The position numbers and the translations under genes were made by a program. A stretch of 64,000 bases of DNA from assembly GCA_963816315.1 (NCBI GenBank), contig CAWFJZ010000026.1:189949-253948 (forward strand). Direction: 5' to 3'. Of the stretch, positions 55,126 to 63,606 are shown piece after piece. This DNA is from CADEEN01 sp963816315. Its GTDB lineage: Bacteria; Pseudomonadota; Gammaproteobacteria; Burkholderiales; Burkholderiaceae_C. The notes beneath the pieces are model-generated. The model had not been told where the DNA came from. It worked only from the letters and a program-made list of their open reading frames with translations, and ran no database searches. Within the stretch, counting starts at the first letter, position 1; the number at the start of each line of letters is the position of its first letter.

Positions 55126-55755
55126 TTAAGCCGGCAAGCGCTGCGGTGTTGCCATCGGCTCGGGCAGCCAGCCGGAGATCGACTCGGTGCGCAGCCAGGC
55201 CCAGCGCGTGCGCGTCAGCACCATCTGCATCAGCGGCACGTCGTAGCCGCCTTCATGCGCCCGCGGCGCTACGCCGATCGGCTCCAGGCCGCAGCGGTCG
55301 AGCAGCTTCAGCGAGGCCTTGTGGGCCGGTTTGGCGCAGGCCACCACCGCCTCCAGATCGGTCTTCACAAAGGCCTGCTCGATCGCCAGCCGGGTCACCT
55401 CTTCGCCATGGCCGGCGCCCCAGAACGCCGGATGCGACCACAGGCCGAGCTCGGCCCAGGTCGCTTGCTCGCGCGGCTCGAAGCGAAACAGCGCCGCCCA
55501 GCGGCCGCTGGCGCGGTCGATCGCCGAGAAGGCGGCGCAGGCGCCAGCCGCCGCGCGGTCGATGACGCGCTGCACACGCTGGCTCACGGCAGCCAGGTCG
55601 GGTGGCGCATGCCACATCAGGTGTTCATTGAACGCCGGGTGCTGCGTTGCCTCGAAGAGGTCGATCGCATCGCCCAGCTGCGGCTCGCGCAGCGTCAAAC
55701 GTTCACTCTTGGCGCCTACCAGGCGCGCGCGCAGGCGCTCGGGCTCGAAACTCAT
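55126..55755 (-). CDS. GNAT-family N-acetyltransferase (RimJ/RimL-like)
   Basis: 209 aa. SERLTLREPQLGDAIDLFEA, LGLWSHPAFWGAGHGEEVTR and HKASLKLLDRCGLEPIG follow the Acetyltransf_3 pattern; acetyl-CoA binds at the WGAGHGEEV loop. Substrate unknown. Start MSFEPERL at 55755. 9 bp before phr on the same strand. Confidence 0.8.
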   Translation of the reverse strand: MSFEPERLRARLVGAKSERLTLREPQLGDAIDLFEATQHPAFNEHLMWHAPPDLAAVSQRVQRVIDRAAAGACAAFSAIDRASGRWAALFRFEPREQATWAELGLWSHPAFWGAGHGEEVTRLAIEQAFVKTDLEAVVACAKPAHKASLKLLDRCGLEPIGVAPRAHEGGYDVPLMQMVLTRTRWAWLRTESISGWLPEPMATPQRLPA

Positions 55756-55839
55756 TGTTCTGATCGCTACCGCTGTTTTGTTCACGCGGTGTCCCCAACG
55801 ACCCGCGACCACACTCTGACCTACGCACTGGCCCTTGGG

Positions 55840-55860
55840 CCGTGCACCCCTCATGCACGG
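55840..55860. promoter_or_regulatory. Inverted repeat in GNAT/yqgE spacer
   Basis: CCGTGCA-CCCCTCA-TGCACGG, 7-bp arms with a 7-nt loop, in the 165-bp divergent spacer, 60 bp before yqgE. May be an operator or 5'-UTR stem; no more can be said. Confidence 0.3.
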
Positions 55861-55920
55861 TGGGAAAAGCGTGCGTGAATTTCACACGGGTGGGCAGGAC
55901 GCGGCCACTAGAATTGCGCC

Positions 55921-56514
55921 ATGCCCAGTGCCTCAGGCGCGAGCCGCATCAACCTCACCAATCAGTTCCTGATTGCCATGCCGGGCATGGCCGACCCGAC
56001 GTTTGCCGGCTCGGTGGTCTATCTGTGCGAGCACACCGAAAAAGGCGCGCTCGGGCTGGTGATCAACAAGCCGGTCGATATCAAGTTGAAGAACCTGTTC
56101 GAGAAGGTCGAACTGAGCCTGAACCGCGACGACATCGCCGACACGCCGGTGTACTTCGGCGGCCCGGTGCAGACCGAGCGCGGCTTCGTGCTGCACGAGC
56201 GCCAGGCCGACCACGTGAGCCCGTACAACTCGACGCTGTCGATCGCCGGCGGCTCGCTCGACATGACGACGAGCAAGGACGTGCTCGAAGCGCTGGCCGG
56301 CGGCGCAGGGCCGAAGCGCATGCTGATCACGCTCGGCTACAGCGGATGGGGCGCCGGTCAGCTCGAAGACGAACTCTCGCGCAACGGCTGGCTGACGGTG
56401 GATGCCGATCCGAGCGTCATCTTCGACACGCCGATCGCTGAGCGCTACGACAAGGCGGTGTCGCTGCTCGGCATCGACCCGCGCATGCTGAGCCAGGAGG
56501 CGGGGCACGCATGA
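55921..56514 (+). CDS. YqgE/AlgH family protein
   Basis: 197 aa. NQFLIAMPGMADPTFAGSVV, YLCEHTEKGALGLVINKP, YFGGPVQTERGFVLH and LITLGYSGWGAGQLEDEL define the family (DUF179). Function not settled; widely paired with ruvX as here. Confidence 0.93.
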   Translation: MPSASGASRINLTNQFLIAMPGMADPTFAGSVVYLCEHTEKGALGLVINKPVDIKLKNLFEKVELSLNRDDIADTPVYFGGPVQTERGFVLHERQADHVSPYNSTLSIAGGSLDMTTSKDVLEALAGGAGPKRMLITLGYSGWGAGQLEDELSRNGWLTVDADPSVIFDTPIAERYDKAVSLLGIDPRMLSQEAGHA

Positions 56515-56544
56515 GCGGCGCGCGGCCGTTCCGGAGCCGCTCGC

Positions 56545-56580
56545 TCCCCCTCCGGGGGAAAGCCCGAAGGGCTCAGGGGG
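56545..56580. repeat. Intergenic GC hairpin repeat (Burkholderiales type)
   Basis: CCCCC-TCC-GGGGG followed by AGCCC-GAA-GGGCT and a closing CAGGGGG that can also pair with the first C-run. This style of compound hairpin is a common dispersed intergenic element in Comamonadaceae-like genomes. It occupies the yqgE-ruvX gap, ends 4 bp before the ruvX start and could influence its translation. Confidence 0.55.
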
Positions 56581-56584
56581 CTGC

Positions 56585-56989
56585 ATGAGCGGGGGGGACC
56601 ACGCCGTGCAGCCTCAGTCCTTTCTTTCTTTCGATTTCAGCCTCAACCGCGTTGGGGTCGCCTCGGGCAACAGCCTGACGAAGAGCGCCACGCCGCTGCG
56701 AACGATCACGGCGGAAGGCGACGCGCGCTTTGCTGCCATCGCCGCGCTGATCGCCGAATGGCAGCCGTCGGCGCTGGTCGTCGGCGTGCCCTTTCACCCC
56801 GACGGCGCGGCGCACGACAATACGCGCCGCGCACAGCGCTTCGCACGCCAGCTCTCGGGCCGCTTCGGCCTGCCGGTGCATGAAGTCGATGAGCGCTACA
56901 CGACCACCGAAGCGCGTGCGCAGGGTGAGCGTGACGTCGATGCCGCCGCGGCGGCGCTGATCCTCGAACAGTTCCTACGCCAAGCATGA
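56585..56989 (+). CDS. ruvX: Putative Holliday junction resolvase RuvX (YqgF)
   Basis: 134-aa RNase H-fold nuclease involved in pre-16S rRNA 5' processing in some bacteria. LSFDFSLNRVGVASG holds the first catalytic Asp (the usual FDFG is FDFS here), VVGVPFHPDG, then VDERYTTTEA with Glu and DVDAAAAALILEQFL with the last Asp. Stop overlaps pyrR (ATGA). Confidence 0.88.
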   Translation: MSGGDHAVQPQSFLSFDFSLNRVGVASGNSLTKSATPLRTITAEGDARFAAIAALIAEWQPSALVVGVPFHPDGAAHDNTRRAQRFARQLSGRFGLPVHEVDERYTTTEARAQGERDVDAAAAALILEQFLRQA

Positions 56990-57504
56990 GCACCACCTCA
57001 CTCACCCTCGACGCCGAAGCGCTCTACGGCGCTTTGCGCGACGGCGTGCGTCGCCTCGTCGCCGAGCGGCCCGACGCGGCGCTGGTCGGCATCTGGTCCG
57101 GCGGCGCCTGGCTCGCCGCGCGGTTGCAGGCCGATCTGAAACTGCCGGAGGAGGCCGGCGTCATCACCAGCACACTGCACCGCGACGATTTCGCCGAGCG
57201 TGGTCTGGCCGCCGGCGCCGGCGCGACCAAGCTGCCGTTCGAGATCGACGGCCGGCACGTGATCCTGATCGACGACGTGCTCTTCACCGGCCGCACGATC
57301 CGCGCGGTCTTGAACGAGCTGTACGACTTCGGCCGCCCGGCGAGTGTTTCGCTGGCGGTGCTGGTCGATCGTGGCGGGCGCGAGCTGCCGATCCAGCCGA
57401 CGTTCACCGCCGCGCGCGTCACCGTCTCGCCGCAGCAGCGTTTGGCGCTGGCGCAAGGCGAGGGCGGCACGTTCGCCTTTGCGGTCGAAAACAAGGGCGA
57501 CTGA
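56986..57504 (+). CDS. pyrR: PyrR: pyr regulator/uracil phosphoribosyltransferase
   Basis: 172 aa, PRTase fold. The PRPP loop VILIDDVLFTGRTIRAVLNE is complete, and GRPASVSLAVLVDRGGRELP is family-typical. In Gram-positives PyrR attenuates pyr mRNA; in Burkholderiales its RNA target is unclear and no PyrR-type leader is seen here. Stop and pyrB start share a base (TGATG). Confidence 0.93.
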   Translation: MSTTSLTLDAEALYGALRDGVRRLVAERPDAALVGIWSGGAWLAARLQADLKLPEEAGVITSTLHRDDFAERGLAAGAGATKLPFEIDGRHVILIDDVLFTGRTIRAVLNELYDFGRPASVSLAVLVDRGGRELPIQPTFTAARVTVSPQQRLALAQGEGGTFAFAVENKGD

Positions 57505-58466
57505 TGTTGTCCAAACGCAATCCGCAACTCAACCAGCACGGTGAGCTGATCCATCTGTTGTCGATCGAGGGCCTGCCCAAAACGGTGCTGACACAGATCC
57601 TCGACACCGCGGGCACGTTCCTTTCGGTCAACGACCGCGATGTGAAGAAGGTGCCGCTGTTACGCGGCAAAAGCGTCTTCAACCTGTTCTTCGAAAACAG
57701 CACGCGCACGCGCACGACGTTCGAGATCGCAGCCAAGCGGCTGAGTGCGGACGTGATCAACCTCGACATCGCGCGCAGCAGCACCGCCAAGGGCGAGAGC
57801 CTGCTCGACACGATCGCCAACCTGTCGGCGATGCATGCCGACATGTTCGTCGTCCGCCACAGCGAGAGCGGCGCGCCCTACCTGATCGCGCAGCATTGCG
57901 CGCCGCATGTGCATGTCATCAACGCCGGCGACGGCCGCCATGCGCACCCGACGCAGGGCCTCCTGGACATGTACACGATCCGCCACTTCAAGGGCGACTT
58001 CGCGCAGCTCACCGTGGCCATCGTCGGCGACATCGTCAACTCGCGCGTCGCTCGCTCCGACATCCATGCGCTGACGACGCTCGGCGTGCCCGAGATCCGC
58101 GCCGTCGGCCCGAAGACGCTCGTGCCGGCGGACCTCGCCGGCATGGGCGTGCGCGTCTGCCACGACATGGCCGAAGGCATCCGCGACGCCGACGTCATCA
58201 TCATGCTGCGCTTGCAGAACGAGCGCATGAACGGCGCCGTGCTGCCGAGCGCCGGCGAGTACTTCAAACGCTTCGGCCTCACGGCGGAGAAGCTCGCACT
58301 CGCCAAACCGGATGCCATCGTCATGCATCCGGGGCCGATCAACCGCGGCGTCGAGATCGATTCGACCGTCGCCGACGGCCGTGCCAGCGTGATCCTGCCG
58401 CAGGTGACGTTCGGCATCGCGGTGCGCATGGCGGTCATGAGCACGATCGCGGGGAACGTCGCATGA
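57504..58466 (+). CDS. pyrB: Aspartate carbamoyltransferase catalytic subunit
   Basis: 320 aa; makes carbamoyl-aspartate. FFENSTRTRTTFE binds carbamoyl phosphate, HPTQGLLDMYTI and VMHPGPINRGVEI are conserved. Coupled by ATGA to the dihydroorotase-like gene, with which this class of ATCase forms a mixed dodecamer in Pseudomonas. Confidence 0.95.
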   Translation: MLSKRNPQLNQHGELIHLLSIEGLPKTVLTQILDTAGTFLSVNDRDVKKVPLLRGKSVFNLFFENSTRTRTTFEIAAKRLSADVINLDIARSSTAKGESLLDTIANLSAMHADMFVVRHSESGAPYLIAQHCAPHVHVINAGDGRHAHPTQGLLDMYTIRHFKGDFAQLTVAIVGDIVNSRVARSDIHALTTLGVPEIRAVGPKTLVPADLAGMGVRVCHDMAEGIRDADVIIMLRLQNERMNGAVLPSAGEYFKRFGLTAEKLALAKPDAIVMHPGPINRGVEIDSTVADGRASVILPQVTFGIAVRMAVMSTIAGNVA

Positions 58467-59779
58467 AGCTGTTGATTCGAAACGGCCGCCTGATCGATCC
58501 CGCGAGTGGCCTCGATCGCACCGGCGATTTGGCGATCGCCGGCGACCGCATCGCCGCCCTCGGCGACGTGCCGCGTGAGTTCGAAGCCGAGCGCACGATC
58601 GACGCCACGGGCCTCGTCGTCGCGCCGGGCCTGGTCGATCTCGCGGCGCGATTGCGCGAGCCGGGCCACGAGCACGAAGGCATGTTGGAAAGCGAACTCG
58701 CCGCCGCCGCGGCCGGCGGGGTGACCAGCCTCGTCTGCCCGCCCGACACCGACCCGCCGCTCGACGAGCCGGGCCTGGTCGAGATGCTGAAGTTCCGCGC
58801 GCGCAAGCTCTCGCGCTGCCGCGTCTTCCCGCTCGGCGCGCTGACGCGCGGCCTCGCGGGTGAAGCGCTGACCGAGATGGCCGAGTTGACCGAGTCGGGC
58901 TGCGTCGGTTTTTCGCAGGCCGATGCGCGCATGACCAACACGCTGACGCTGCAGCGCGCGTTGCAGTACGCGGCGACTTTTGGCTTCACGGTGTGGCTGC
59001 AACCGCACGATCCGTGGCTCGGCAACGGCGTGGCCGCCAGCGGCGCGGTGGCGACGCGGCTCGGCCTGGCGGGCGTGCCGGCAGCCGCCGAGACGATCGC
59101 GCTGTTCACGATCTTCGAGCTGATGCGCGCGACAGGCGCGCGTGTGCACCTGGAGCGGCTGTCGAGCGCGGCCGGCGTCGAGCTCGTGCGCCGCGCGAAG
59201 GCGGAAGGTTTGCCGCTCACCGCCGACGTCAGCATCAACTCGCTGCACCTGACCGACATGGACATCGGCTACTTCAACTCCGCATTGCGCCTGACGCCGC
59301 CGGTGCGACAGCAGCGCGACCGCGATGCGCTGCAGGCCGCGCTGGCCGACGGCACGATCGACGCGCTGGTGTCGGACCACACGCCCGTGGATGCCGACGA
59401 GAAGACGCTGCCGTTCGCCGAAGCCACACCCGGCGCAACGGGCCTGGAGCTGCTGCTCGGCCTGGCGCTGCATTGGGGCGAACAACGCGGCCTGGCATTG
59501 CCGGCGACGCTGTCGCGCATCACCAGCGAGCCGGTGCGTGTGCTCGGCGGTGCGATCGGTACGCTGTCGGCGAGCGCAGGACGCTTGATCGAAGGCGGCG
59601 TCGCCGACATCTGCGTCTTCGATCCGCAAGCGCGCTGGCAGGTCAGTGACGCGACATTGGTCAGCCAGGGCAAGCACACGCCGTTCGCGTTTGCGACCAG
59701 CGGCTTCGAAATGCCGGGCCGCGTGCGCACGACGCTGGTGGCCGGCAGCGTCGCCTACGAAGCCGCTCTGCAAGCGTGA
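58463..59779 (+). CDS. pyrX: Dihydroorotase-like protein PyrC' (probably non-catalytic)
   Basis: 438 aa, amidohydrolase fold. The zinc motif DxHxHLREPG reads DLAARLREPGHEHEG: both His ligands are replaced (Ala61, Arg63), while VSDHTPVDADEK keeps the late Asp. This is the signature of the inactive DHOase subunit that structurally supports class A ATCase. A functional pyrC must exist elsewhere. Overlaps pyrB by ATGA and the next gene by TGATG. Confidence 0.9.
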   Translation: MKLLIRNGRLIDPASGLDRTGDLAIAGDRIAALGDVPREFEAERTIDATGLVVAPGLVDLAARLREPGHEHEGMLESELAAAAAGGVTSLVCPPDTDPPLDEPGLVEMLKFRARKLSRCRVFPLGALTRGLAGEALTEMAELTESGCVGFSQADARMTNTLTLQRALQYAATFGFTVWLQPHDPWLGNGVAASGAVATRLGLAGVPAAAETIALFTIFELMRATGARVHLERLSSAAGVELVRRAKAEGLPLTADVSINSLHLTDMDIGYFNSALRLTPPVRQQRDRDALQAALADGTIDALVSDHTPVDADEKTLPFAEATPGATGLELLLGLALHWGEQRGLALPATLSRITSEPVRVLGGAIGTLSASAGRLIEGGVADICVFDPQARWQVSDATLVSQGKHTPFAFATSGFEMPGRVRTTLVAGSVAYEAALQA

Positions 59780-60519
59780 TGCGCAGCCTCGTCGGCGCGT
59801 GGCGCATCGCGCGCCTGCTGGTGCATGGCCTGCACGGTCTGGCGATCATCCTGCTGCGCTTCAGTGCGTACAGCGCGGCGCAGCGCCATGCACGCATCCA
59901 ATGGTGGTCGGCCAAAGTGCTGCGGCTGATCGGCATCACGCTGCATGCGCAGGGCACGCCGCGGCCGGGCGCCAAGCTCGTCGTCTCGAACCATGTCTCG
60001 TGGCTCGACATCGCCGCCATCCACGCCGTGATTCCCGAAGCGCACTTCGTCTCCAAGGCCGACGTCAAGCAGTGGCCGCTGATCGGCAAGCTCGTCGCCG
60101 GCGCCGGCACGCTGTTCATCGAACGCGAGAAGAAGCGCGACGCATTGCGCGTCGTGCACCAGATGGCCGAGGCGCTGCAGGCCGGCGACACCGTGGCCGT
60201 GTTCCCTGAGGGCACGACGGGCGACGGCCGCACGCTGTTGCCGTTTCACGCCAACCTGCTGCATGCCGCGGTGACGACGGCCACACCGGTGCAGCCTGTC
60301 GTCTTGCGCTTCTTCGATGCCGAGCACGCGATCAGCCCGCTGGCCGAGTTCCTCGGCGAGACGACCTTGGCGCAAAGCGCATGGCATTTCGTCTGTGCGC
60401 GCGGCTTGAACGTCGAGGTGCGGGTGTTGACAGCGCAAGGCACTGCACACGCCGATCGGCGCGCGCTGGCCGCGCATTTGCGCGAGACGATCGCGGCCGA
60501 GTTGCCGCGCGGCGAGTAG
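59779..60519 (+). CDS. plsC: 1-acyl-sn-glycerol-3-phosphate acyltransferase
   Basis: 246 aa; NHVSWLD (His72, Asp77) and FPEGTT (142-147) are the catalytic and acceptor motifs; an N-terminal membrane helix (about 10-32) is present. ATG at 59779 shares a base with the pyrC' stop. Conserved at this position after pyrC' in the order. Convergent with gpmA, whose stop is adjacent. Confidence 0.9.
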   Translation: MRSLVGAWRIARLLVHGLHGLAIILLRFSAYSAAQRHARIQWWSAKVLRLIGITLHAQGTPRPGAKLVVSNHVSWLDIAAIHAVIPEAHFVSKADVKQWPLIGKLVAGAGTLFIEREKKRDALRVVHQMAEALQAGDTVAVFPEGTTGDGRTLLPFHANLLHAAVTTATPVQPVVLRFFDAEHAISPLAEFLGETTLAQSAWHFVCARGLNVEVRVLTAQGTAHADRRALAAHLRETIAAELPRGE

Positions 60520-61267
60520 CTAAGCCTGCTTGCCCTGCGCCGCGACCGCCGCAGCGGCCTTCGCCGCCGCCTCCGGATCGCCGAGGTAGTAGTGTCGGAT
60601 CGGCTTCAGCTCCGCATCGAGTTCATAGACCAGCGGAATGCCGTTCGGAATGTTCACACCGACGATCTCGGCGTCGCCGATGCCGTCGAGGTACTTCACC
60701 AGCGCGCGGATCGAGTTGCCGTGCGCGGCGATGACCAGGCGCTGTCCGCTCCGAATCGCCGGCGCGATGGTGTCGTTCCAGCAGGGCATCACGCGGGCGA
60801 CGGTGTCCTTCAGGCATTCCGTCAGCGGCACCTGCGCCGGCAGCGAGCTTGGCGTAGCGCAGATCGCCGCGTTCGCTGCGCGGATCGTTCGCATCGAGCA
60901 GCGGCGGCGGCACGTCGTAGCTGCGGCGCCAGATCAGCACCTGCTCGTCGCCGTACTGCCTGGCCATGTCGGACTTGTTCAAGCCTTGCAGCGCGCCGTA
61001 GTGGCGCTCGTTCAGGCGCCAGTCGTTGCGCACCGGCAGCCAGGTGCGGTCCATGACATCGAGCGCGTGCCACAGCGTCCAGATGGCGCGCTTCAACACC
61101 GACGTCAGCGCGAGGTCGAACTCGTAGCCGGCCTCTTTCAGCAGGCGCCCCGACTCGCGCGCCTGCGCGACGCCGGTGTCGGTCAGCGGCACGTCGGTCC
61201 AGCCGGTGAAGCGGTTCTCGAGGTTCCAGGTCGATTCGCCGTGGCGGATGAGGACGAGCTTGTGCAT
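60520..61267 (-). pseudogene. gpmA: 2,3-bisphosphoglycerate-dependent phosphoglycerate mutase, frameshifted
   Basis: Glycolytic isomerase, about 249 aa. LVLIRHGESTWNLENRFTGW (phospho-His), LNERHYGALQGLNKSD and VIAAHGNSIRALVKYLDG are intact. The frame breaks near 60852 between GDLRYAK and SLPAQVPLTECLKDTVARV; removing one base restores it. Start at 61267 (MHKLVLIRHG). An essential-type gene, so an error is likely. Confidence 0.9.
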
Positions 61268-61337
61268 GGCAGGAGCAAGGGGTCTCGAAGGGGGCGGATT
61301 GTATGATTCGCGCCCCTTGCCATCTGCGTGATCTGCC

Positions 61338-61765
61338 GTGCTCGAGTTCCTGCTGAAGAATTGGATGTTGGTCCTGACCGCGCTGGTGTCGGGCTTCTTT
61401 CTGGTCTGGCCGCAAATCAAGGGCAAGGGCGGCGCGGGCAGCATCGGCACCAACGAAGCGGTGCGCTTGATCAACCGCGAAAAGGCGGTGCTGATCGACG
61501 TCAGCGAGCCCGAGGAGTTCGCCAAGGGCCACCCGAACGGCGCGCGCAACGTGCCGCTCTCCAAACTGGAAGGCAAGCTCGAAGGCGCGAAGGAGTTGCC
61601 GAGCAACAAGGCGTTGCCGCTGGTCGTCGTCTGCCCGACGGGGTCGCGTGCGTCGCGTGCCGCGGGCTGCTGCGCAAGGCGGGCTACGAGAAGGCGCAGC
61701 CGCTGGCCGGCGGCCTCGGGGCGTGGCGCGAAGCCAACTTGCCCGTGGAGAAGTCCGCAGCTTGA
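61338..61765 (+). pseudogene. Membrane-anchored rhodanese-like protein, frameshifted
   Basis: About 142 aa; N-terminal helix (NWMLVLTALVSGFFLVWPQI) and a rhodanese domain (NREKAVLIDVSEPEEFAKGH, VVVCPTGSRASRAAG with the active Cys, AGGLGAWREANLPV). One C is missing near 61668 (GGGCTGCTG), splitting RAAG from LLRKAGYEKAQPLAGGLGAW. Start GTG at 61338. Precedes grxC as in related genomes. Confidence 0.85.
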
Positions 61766-61822
61766 GTCAGGGCAGATCGCACGCCGCCAGCGGCAGGCGC
61801 GAACTCACGGACAATTCAGCGC

Positions 61823-62086
61823 ATGAACACCGTGCGCATGTACACCACCCAGGTCTGTCCCTTTTGCCAGCGCGCCAAGGCGCTGTTGAAGCAACGCGGC
61901 GTCGAGGCGATCGACGAGATCCGCATCGATCTCGATGCCGTGCAGCGCGACAAGATGGTCGAGACGACCGGCCGCCGCACTGTGCCGCAAATCTTCATCG
62001 GCGAGACGCACGTCGGCGGCTGCGACGACCTGATCGCGCTCGATCAGAAGGGCGGCTTGATGCCGCTGTTGCAGCCCGCGGCCTGA
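61823..62086 (+). CDS. grxC: Glutaredoxin 3
   Basis: 87 aa. Active site VCPFCQRAK, cis-Pro TVPQIFI, and THVGGCDDLIALDQKG for glutathione binding. Reduces protein and glutathione mixed disulfides. Conserved rhodanese-grxC-secB order. Confidence 0.95.
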   Translation: MNTVRMYTTQVCPFCQRAKALLKQRGVEAIDEIRIDLDAVQRDKMVETTGRRTVPQIFIGETHVGGCDDLIALDQKGGLMPLLQPAA

Positions 62087-62162
62087 GCCCCGCGGCCGTG
62101 ATAATCCTGCCCGCACAAACCCGCTGACCCCAGCGGGTTGATCACTTTTGGACGCACCCACC

Positions 62163-62627
62163 ATGGCCGACGCCCCGGACACCAACCCCGTCTTCAACAT
62201 CCAGCGCATGTACCTGAAGGACCTGTCGCTGGAGCAGCCGAACTCGCCGCAGATCCTGCTCGACCAGCAGCAGCCCAACGTCAACATCAACTTGGCGATC
62301 TCCGCCGAGACGGTGGCCGAGGGCATCTACGAAGTCTGCGTCACCGCCACCGTCACCACCAAGCTCGCCGAGCGCACGCTGTTCCTGATCGAGGCCAAAC
62401 AGGCCGGCATCTTCGAGCTGCGCAACCTCGGCGAGCAGACGCAGGCCATCCTCGGCATCGCCTGTCCGGGCATGGTCTATCCGTACTTGCGCGCTATCGT
62501 CTCCGATGTCTGCACACGCGCCGGCTTTCCGCCGGTGACGTTGTCGGAAGTGAACTTCCAGGCGATGTTCGAGGCGCAGCAGCAGCAACTGGCGGCGCAG
62601 GGCAACGGGGCGACGACCGTCAACTGA
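62163..62627 (+). CDS. secB: Protein-export chaperone SecB
   Basis: 154 aa. FNIQRMYLKDLSLEQPNSP, QPNVNINLAI and PYLRAIVSDVCTRAGFPPV are hallmark stretches. Holds preproteins unfolded for SecA. ATG at 62163 chosen over a TTG five codons upstream. Confidence 0.95.
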   Translation: MADAPDTNPVFNIQRMYLKDLSLEQPNSPQILLDQQQPNVNINLAISAETVAEGIYEVCVTATVTTKLAERTLFLIEAKQAGIFELRNLGEQTQAILGIACPGMVYPYLRAIVSDVCTRAGFPPVTLSEVNFQAMFEAQQQQLAAQGNGATTVN

Positions 62628-62633
62628 CCTCTC

Positions 62634-63606
62634 ATGAACGTCACGCTGCTCGGCGCCGGCGCCTGGGGCACGGCGCTGGCGGTGCAGGCGGCCTCGCGCC
62701 ATGCGGTGACGTTGTGGGCGCGCGATGCGACGCTGCCGCATGGATGCCGCGCGCGAGAACCCGCGCTACCTGCCCGGCGTGACGTTGCCGGCGCCGCTCA
62801 CGATCAGCGCCGATCTGAACGCCGCGTTGCAGCATGCCGACGGCGGCCTCGCCGTCATCGCCACGCCGATGTCGGGCCTGCGCGAGATGCTCGCCGCGGT
62901 GCCCGGCAACGCGCCTGTGCTCTGGCTGTGCAAAGGCTTCGAAGCCGGCAGCGGCCTGCTCGGCCACGAGATCGCACGCGAGTTGCGTCCGCGCGCCGCG
63001 TGCGGCGTGTTGTCCGGCCCGAGCTTTGCCGAAGAAGTCGCGCGCGAGCAGCCGACGGCGCTGGTGGCCGCGAGCGCCGACGAAGCGCTGCGCGACGCCG
63101 CGGCCGAGGTCTTTCACAGCGACGTGCTGCGCATCTACACGAGCAGCGACCCGATCGGCGTCGAAGTCGGCGGCGCGGTGAAGAACGTGATGGCCATCGC
63201 GACCGGCCTGTGCGACGGCCTGCAAGCGGGCCTGAACGCGCGCGCGGCGCTGATCACCCGCGGCCTGGCCGAGATGACGCGGCTGGGCATGGCGCTCGGC
63301 GCGCGCGCCGAAACCTTCATGGGGCTGTCGGGCCTGGGCGACCTCGTGCTCACCGCCACCGGCGACCTGTCGCGCAACCGCAAGGTCGGCATGCGGCTGG
63401 CGCAGGGGGTGCCGCTGGCGCACGTGCTCGCCGAACTCGGCCATGTGGCCGAAGGCGTGTACAGCGCGCCGGTGGTGCTGCAGCGCGCCGCGCGCTCGGC
63501 ATCGAGATGCCGATCACCGAGGCCGTGGTGCGGTGCTCGAGGGCCGCCTGCAAGCCGCGGACGCGATGCGTTGCTGATGGGCCGCGAGGCGCGCAGCGAG
63601 ACGTGA
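62634..63606 (+). pseudogene. gpsA: Glycerol-3-phosphate dehydrogenase [NAD(P)+], multiple frameshifts
   Basis: Makes sn-glycerol 3-phosphate for phospholipids; about 325 aa. LLGAGAWGTALAVQAA (nucleotide loop), VLSGPSFAEEVA, GGAVKNVMAIATGLCDG and FMGLSGLGDLVLTATG are intact. Shifts occur near 62741 and three times in the last 120 bp (about 63490, 63533 and 63575), where GIEMPITEAVV, LEGRLQAADAM and LMGREARSET lie in different frames. Normally essential, so these are most likely errors near a low-quality end. Confidence 0.88.

Noticed and set aside
57878..59779. Two opposing ORFs of about 630 aa over pyrB-pyrC'
   Set aside because: Frame shadows caused by high GC at third positions; they cross a gene boundary and show no motif.
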